Origin: Gp7-AA6 sp036395755
Lineage (GTDB): Bacteria > Acidobacteriota > Thermoanaerobaculia > UBA5066 > Gp7-AA6
Assembly (NCBI GenBank): GCA_036395755.1
Contig: DASWCZ010000057.1
Coordinates: forward strand, 1-64,000
DNA: 64,000 nucleotides
Direction of reading: 5' to 3'
In this document: piece by piece, positions 62,475 through 64,000 of the stretch
Position numbering within the stretch: position 1 is the stretch's first letter
Layout: every line of letters begins with the position of its first letter
Program-made: the position numbers and the translations under genes
The notes under the pieces: model-generated
Seen by the model: only the letters and a program-made list of their open reading frames with translations
What the model was told of the DNA's origin: nothing
Databases searched by the model: none

Positions 62475-62951
62475 ATGGCCGAGGTCGTCTATCGATCGCA
62501 GGTACGAATCGAACGGGTGAAGGGGCCTGTCCGCAAGGCCTATCTGCCGGCAGAGAAGGAGCCCGTAATCTTCGGCGTTCATGGCGCGGTCGCCGCGCAC
62601 TACAAGGTGTCGCCGGAAGACTATGAGCCCCGTGCGACGACTCTCGACTACGTCGTCGCGGCCGCGGCGGGTTGACTGACGGGCACATTTGCAGGCGCAC
62701 TGGAGGTGCGCCAGGTTTCGGCGGTGGGAGACCGGCTGATCGGGGAAGCGGTGGGCGAAATCGAGAAGGAGGAGGGAGTTCTCGTGATCAAGCGGATCCA
62801 CCTCCGGCTGAAGCTGAAGGCGCCCGAAGCGGAGCACGAGACCGCCGAGCGAGTTCACGGTTTCTATCAGGACCGCTGCCCCGTCTACCGGTCGCTCTCG
62901 GCCGCGATCGCGATAACGACCGAGCTCGTCTTCGAGCCAGTTGACGGATAG
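62475..62951 (+). CDS. OsmC-like protein with in-frame UGA at the catalytic Cys (probable selenoprotein)
   Basis: Read through TGA 62673-62675 the frame gives a 158-aa OsmC/Ohr-family protein. The first part ends TTLDYVVAAAAG, the UGA is residue 67, and it continues LTGTFAGALEVRQVSAVGDR to YQDRCPVYRSLSAAI, which holds the second redox Cys. In OsmC proteins a Cys stands exactly where UGA occurs (AAxxxC-LTG). A hairpin at 62694-62712 follows at SECIS-like distance. OsmC-like selenoproteins are known from metagenomes. Expected role is thiol/selenol peroxidase. fdhD lies downstream. Confidence 0.85.
62694..62712 (+). promoter_or_regulatory. Candidate bacterial SECIS element
   Basis: 7-bp stem GGCGCAC/GTGCGCC with loop TGGAG; the loop begins 25 nt after the UGA and has G at its second position, fitting bacterial SECIS rules (SelB-binding apical hairpin close after the UGA). 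Confidence 0.7.
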
Positions 62952-63014
62952 GCCCCCGGCTCCCCGTCACCGATCCCGAGCCTGCAAACGTTCCCGCTGG
63001 CTCCGGCGGTCCCA

Positions 63015-63029
63015 TATCCCGGCGGGATA
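63015..63029 (+). promoter_or_regulatory. Perfect palindrome at the fdhD start
   Basis: TATCCCG-G-CGGGATA (63015-63029) abuts the ATG at 63030 and includes a GATAAT-like word. It may be an operator or a start-site hairpin. Confidence 0.4.
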
Positions 63030-63878
63030 ATGAAAGAAGTGGAACCGATCGAGCGAATGCGGGTCGTGGCGCGCGAGGGGGAGCGGCAAATCGAGCGCGA
63101 AGACGCGCTCGCCGTCGAAGAGCCCTTGGAGATCCGGATCCGGCCCCGGGATTCGGGGGGCGCGAGATCCTTCGTCACCACGATGCGGACGCCCGGCAAC
63201 GACGAGGAGCTCGTCGCCGGGCTCCTTTTCGCCGAAGGCGTCCTCGAATCCCGCGAGGACCTCCTTGGTCTCGAACGGCCGGTCGATCCCCGCATCGATT
63301 CGGAGCTGCGTGCCAACGTGATGATCGCGACCCTGGCTCCGGACGCTCAAAGGCGCAGTGAAAAGCTCGAACGGGGGACGGTGATGGGCTCTGCCTGCGG
63401 AGTCTGCGGAAAAACCTCGATCGAGAACGTGATCCCCTCCGACGCTCCACTTCTCGTCTCGAGCCTCCGGATCTCTCCGGAGCTCCTTTTCGCGCTGCCG
63501 GGAAGGCTCCGGGAGGGCCAGTCCGTTTTTTCGACGACCGGCGGCCTGCATGCCGCGGGCCTGTTCGACGCCGACGGACGGCTCCAGGCCCTGCGGGAAG
63601 ACATCGGGCGCCACAACGCGACCGACAAGGTCGTGGGCCGTTTTTTCCTTCGCGGCGAGCTGCCGCTCGCGGACTCGGTCCTGATGGTCTCGGGGCGCGC
63701 CGGATTCGAGATTGTTCAAAAGGCGTACGCGGCCGGGATTCCGGTCGTCGCCTCCGTTTCTGCCCCTTCGAGCCTCGCCGTCGAGCTCGCGGACGCCGCT
63801 GGGCTGACGCTGGTCGGATTCTTGAGAGAACGGCGCTACAACGTCTACTCCCATCCCGCGCGGATTCTCGCGTCGTAG
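63030..63878 (+). CDS. fdhD: Formate dehydrogenase accessory sulfurtransferase FdhD
   Basis: 282 aa. The sulfur-transfer Cys pair is in GSACGVCGKTS (C-x-x-C), and REDIGRHNATDKVVG and VLMVSGRAGFEIVQKA match the bis-MGD-binding FdhD fold. FdhD passes sulfur from IscS to the molybdenum/tungsten bis-MGD cofactor of formate dehydrogenases. Position directly before the apparent formate dehydrogenase start supports the call. A later ATG (63057) is possible since 63030 has no Shine-Dalgarno. Confidence 0.93.
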   Translation: MKEVEPIERMRVVAREGERQIEREDALAVEEPLEIRIRPRDSGGARSFVTTMRTPGNDEELVAGLLFAEGVLESREDLLGLERPVDPRIDSELRANVMIATLAPDAQRRSEKLERGTVMGSACGVCGKTSIENVIPSDAPLLVSSLRISPELLFALPGRLREGQSVFSTTGGLHAAGLFDADGRLQALREDIGRHNATDKVVGRFFLRGELPLADSVLMVSGRAGFEIVQKAYAAGIPVVASVSAPSSLAVELADAAGLTLVGFLRERRYNVYSHPARILAS

Positions 63879-63912
63879 CGAAACTTCCTCCGCCCGGCCG
63901 TCGAGAAAGCGC

Positions 63913-63941
63913 TTGACAAACCACGGCGGGAGTTCTGGAAT
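63913..63941 (+). promoter_or_regulatory. Sigma-70 promoter before the terminal gene
   Basis: TTGACA (63913-63918), 17-nt spacer, TGGAAT (63936-63941), about 30 nt before the ATG at 63977. Confidence 0.7.
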
Positions 63942-63976
63942 GACGGCAGCGTTTCGTTTTCCGCGGAGGTGGGACC

Positions 63977-64000
63977 ATGGAGCTGACCCGTCGCGGATTC
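63977..64000 (+). CDS. 5' end of a Tat-exported protein, probably formate dehydrogenase large subunit
   Basis: Only eight codons are inside the window: MELTRRGF, a twin-arginine signal start as in FdnG/FdhG-type molybdoenzymes. GGAGGTGGG lies 4-5 nt upstream. The assignment to formate dehydrogenase rests on fdhD next door and on the Tat motif, not on domain sequence. Confidence 0.55.

Noticed and set aside
62475..62951. Frameshifted or nonsense-mutated osmC pseudogene
   Set aside because: No frame change is needed, the downstream half shows intact family sequence, and the UGA falls exactly on the redox Cys with a SECIS-like hairpin. Selenocysteine explains all of this better.

Overview
The window is high-GC bacterial chromosome. 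Genes are packed in short operons with 1-4 nt stop/start overlaps (ATGA, GTGA, TTGA), and there is no phage or IS element. The lipid-A arn operon, an outer-membrane porin, ABC-2 exporters, exosortase, several HlyD adaptors and CCA-encoding tRNAs indicate a diderm. Gene style (M1 peptidase, LemA/M48 pair, exosortase-H-like module, many GTG/TTG starts) suggests Acidobacteriota, perhaps a Thermoanaerobaculia-like lineage. That placement is inferred from gene content only; there is no rRNA in the window.

Layout. 0.06-6.7 kb (minus): six-gene arn operon for 4-amino-4-deoxyarabinose decoration of lipid A, with ArnA split into two genes. 6.8-9.8 kb: PsiE-like membrane protein, ABC-2 exporter pair, and a decayed MetX-like hydrolase. 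10-14.1 kb: tRNA-Asp, tRNA-Val, EAL protein, ClC-CBS-RCK channel, zinc-finger mini-protein, tRNA-Met(CAT). 14.1-15 kb: wHTH/nucleotidyltransferase pair that looks like a toxin-antitoxin module. 15.1-22.7 kb: housekeeping run tilS-ftsH-dinB-like-folP-cdaA-cdaR-glmM. 22.7-24.9 kb (minus): ligA and a small protein. 24.9-36 kb: M1 peptidase, membrane proteins, SDR, receiver-PilZ protein, dCMP deaminase, a ketosynthase/chain-length-factor/thioesterase trio, an exosortase with its partner, and an FHA-Fis regulator. 36.5-40 kb: smc. 40-49.5 kb: the unusual locus described below. 49.5-55.8 kb: DGQHR (DndB-like) protein, LemA/M48, LOG, zinc ribbon, S4 protein, degenerate EAL protein, bacterioferritin. 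56-62.2 kb: carbohydrate ABC importer plus porin-OmpA protein. 62.5-64 kb: an OsmC-like protein with an in-frame UGA at the catalytic-Cys position (probable selenoprotein), fdhD, and the first codons of a Tat-exported formate-dehydrogenase-like protein.

Most interesting region (40.3-49.5 kb). A plus-strand operon encodes a STAS protein, a triple-GAF/TM/HlyD fusion, and a PqqD-like/site-2-protease (M50)/HlyD fusion. Facing it on the minus strand are two small proteins. They share an N-terminal leader-like block (MAxKEVxxxLTxxQKAKI) followed by tandem 5- and 7-residue units ending in A/S-K/Q-D. Each has its own near-identical sigma-54 promoter (TGGTCYC-N5-TTGCG) and its own intrinsic terminator. 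Upstream of them, also minus strand, lie a HlyD adaptor, a soluble histidine kinase and a sigma-54 enhancer-binding response regulator with GAFTGA. My reading is an undescribed sigma-54-switched system that makes leader-bearing repeat peptides, possibly recognises them through the PqqD-like (RRE) domain, and processes or exports them through membrane protease/HlyD fusions.

A second theme is start-site architecture. At least six genes have a TANNNT-type -10 box ending 6-7 nt before the start codon with no Shine-Dalgarno, implying leaderless mRNAs. Genes with longer leaders, such as the two repeat proteins, carry good ribosome-binding sites.
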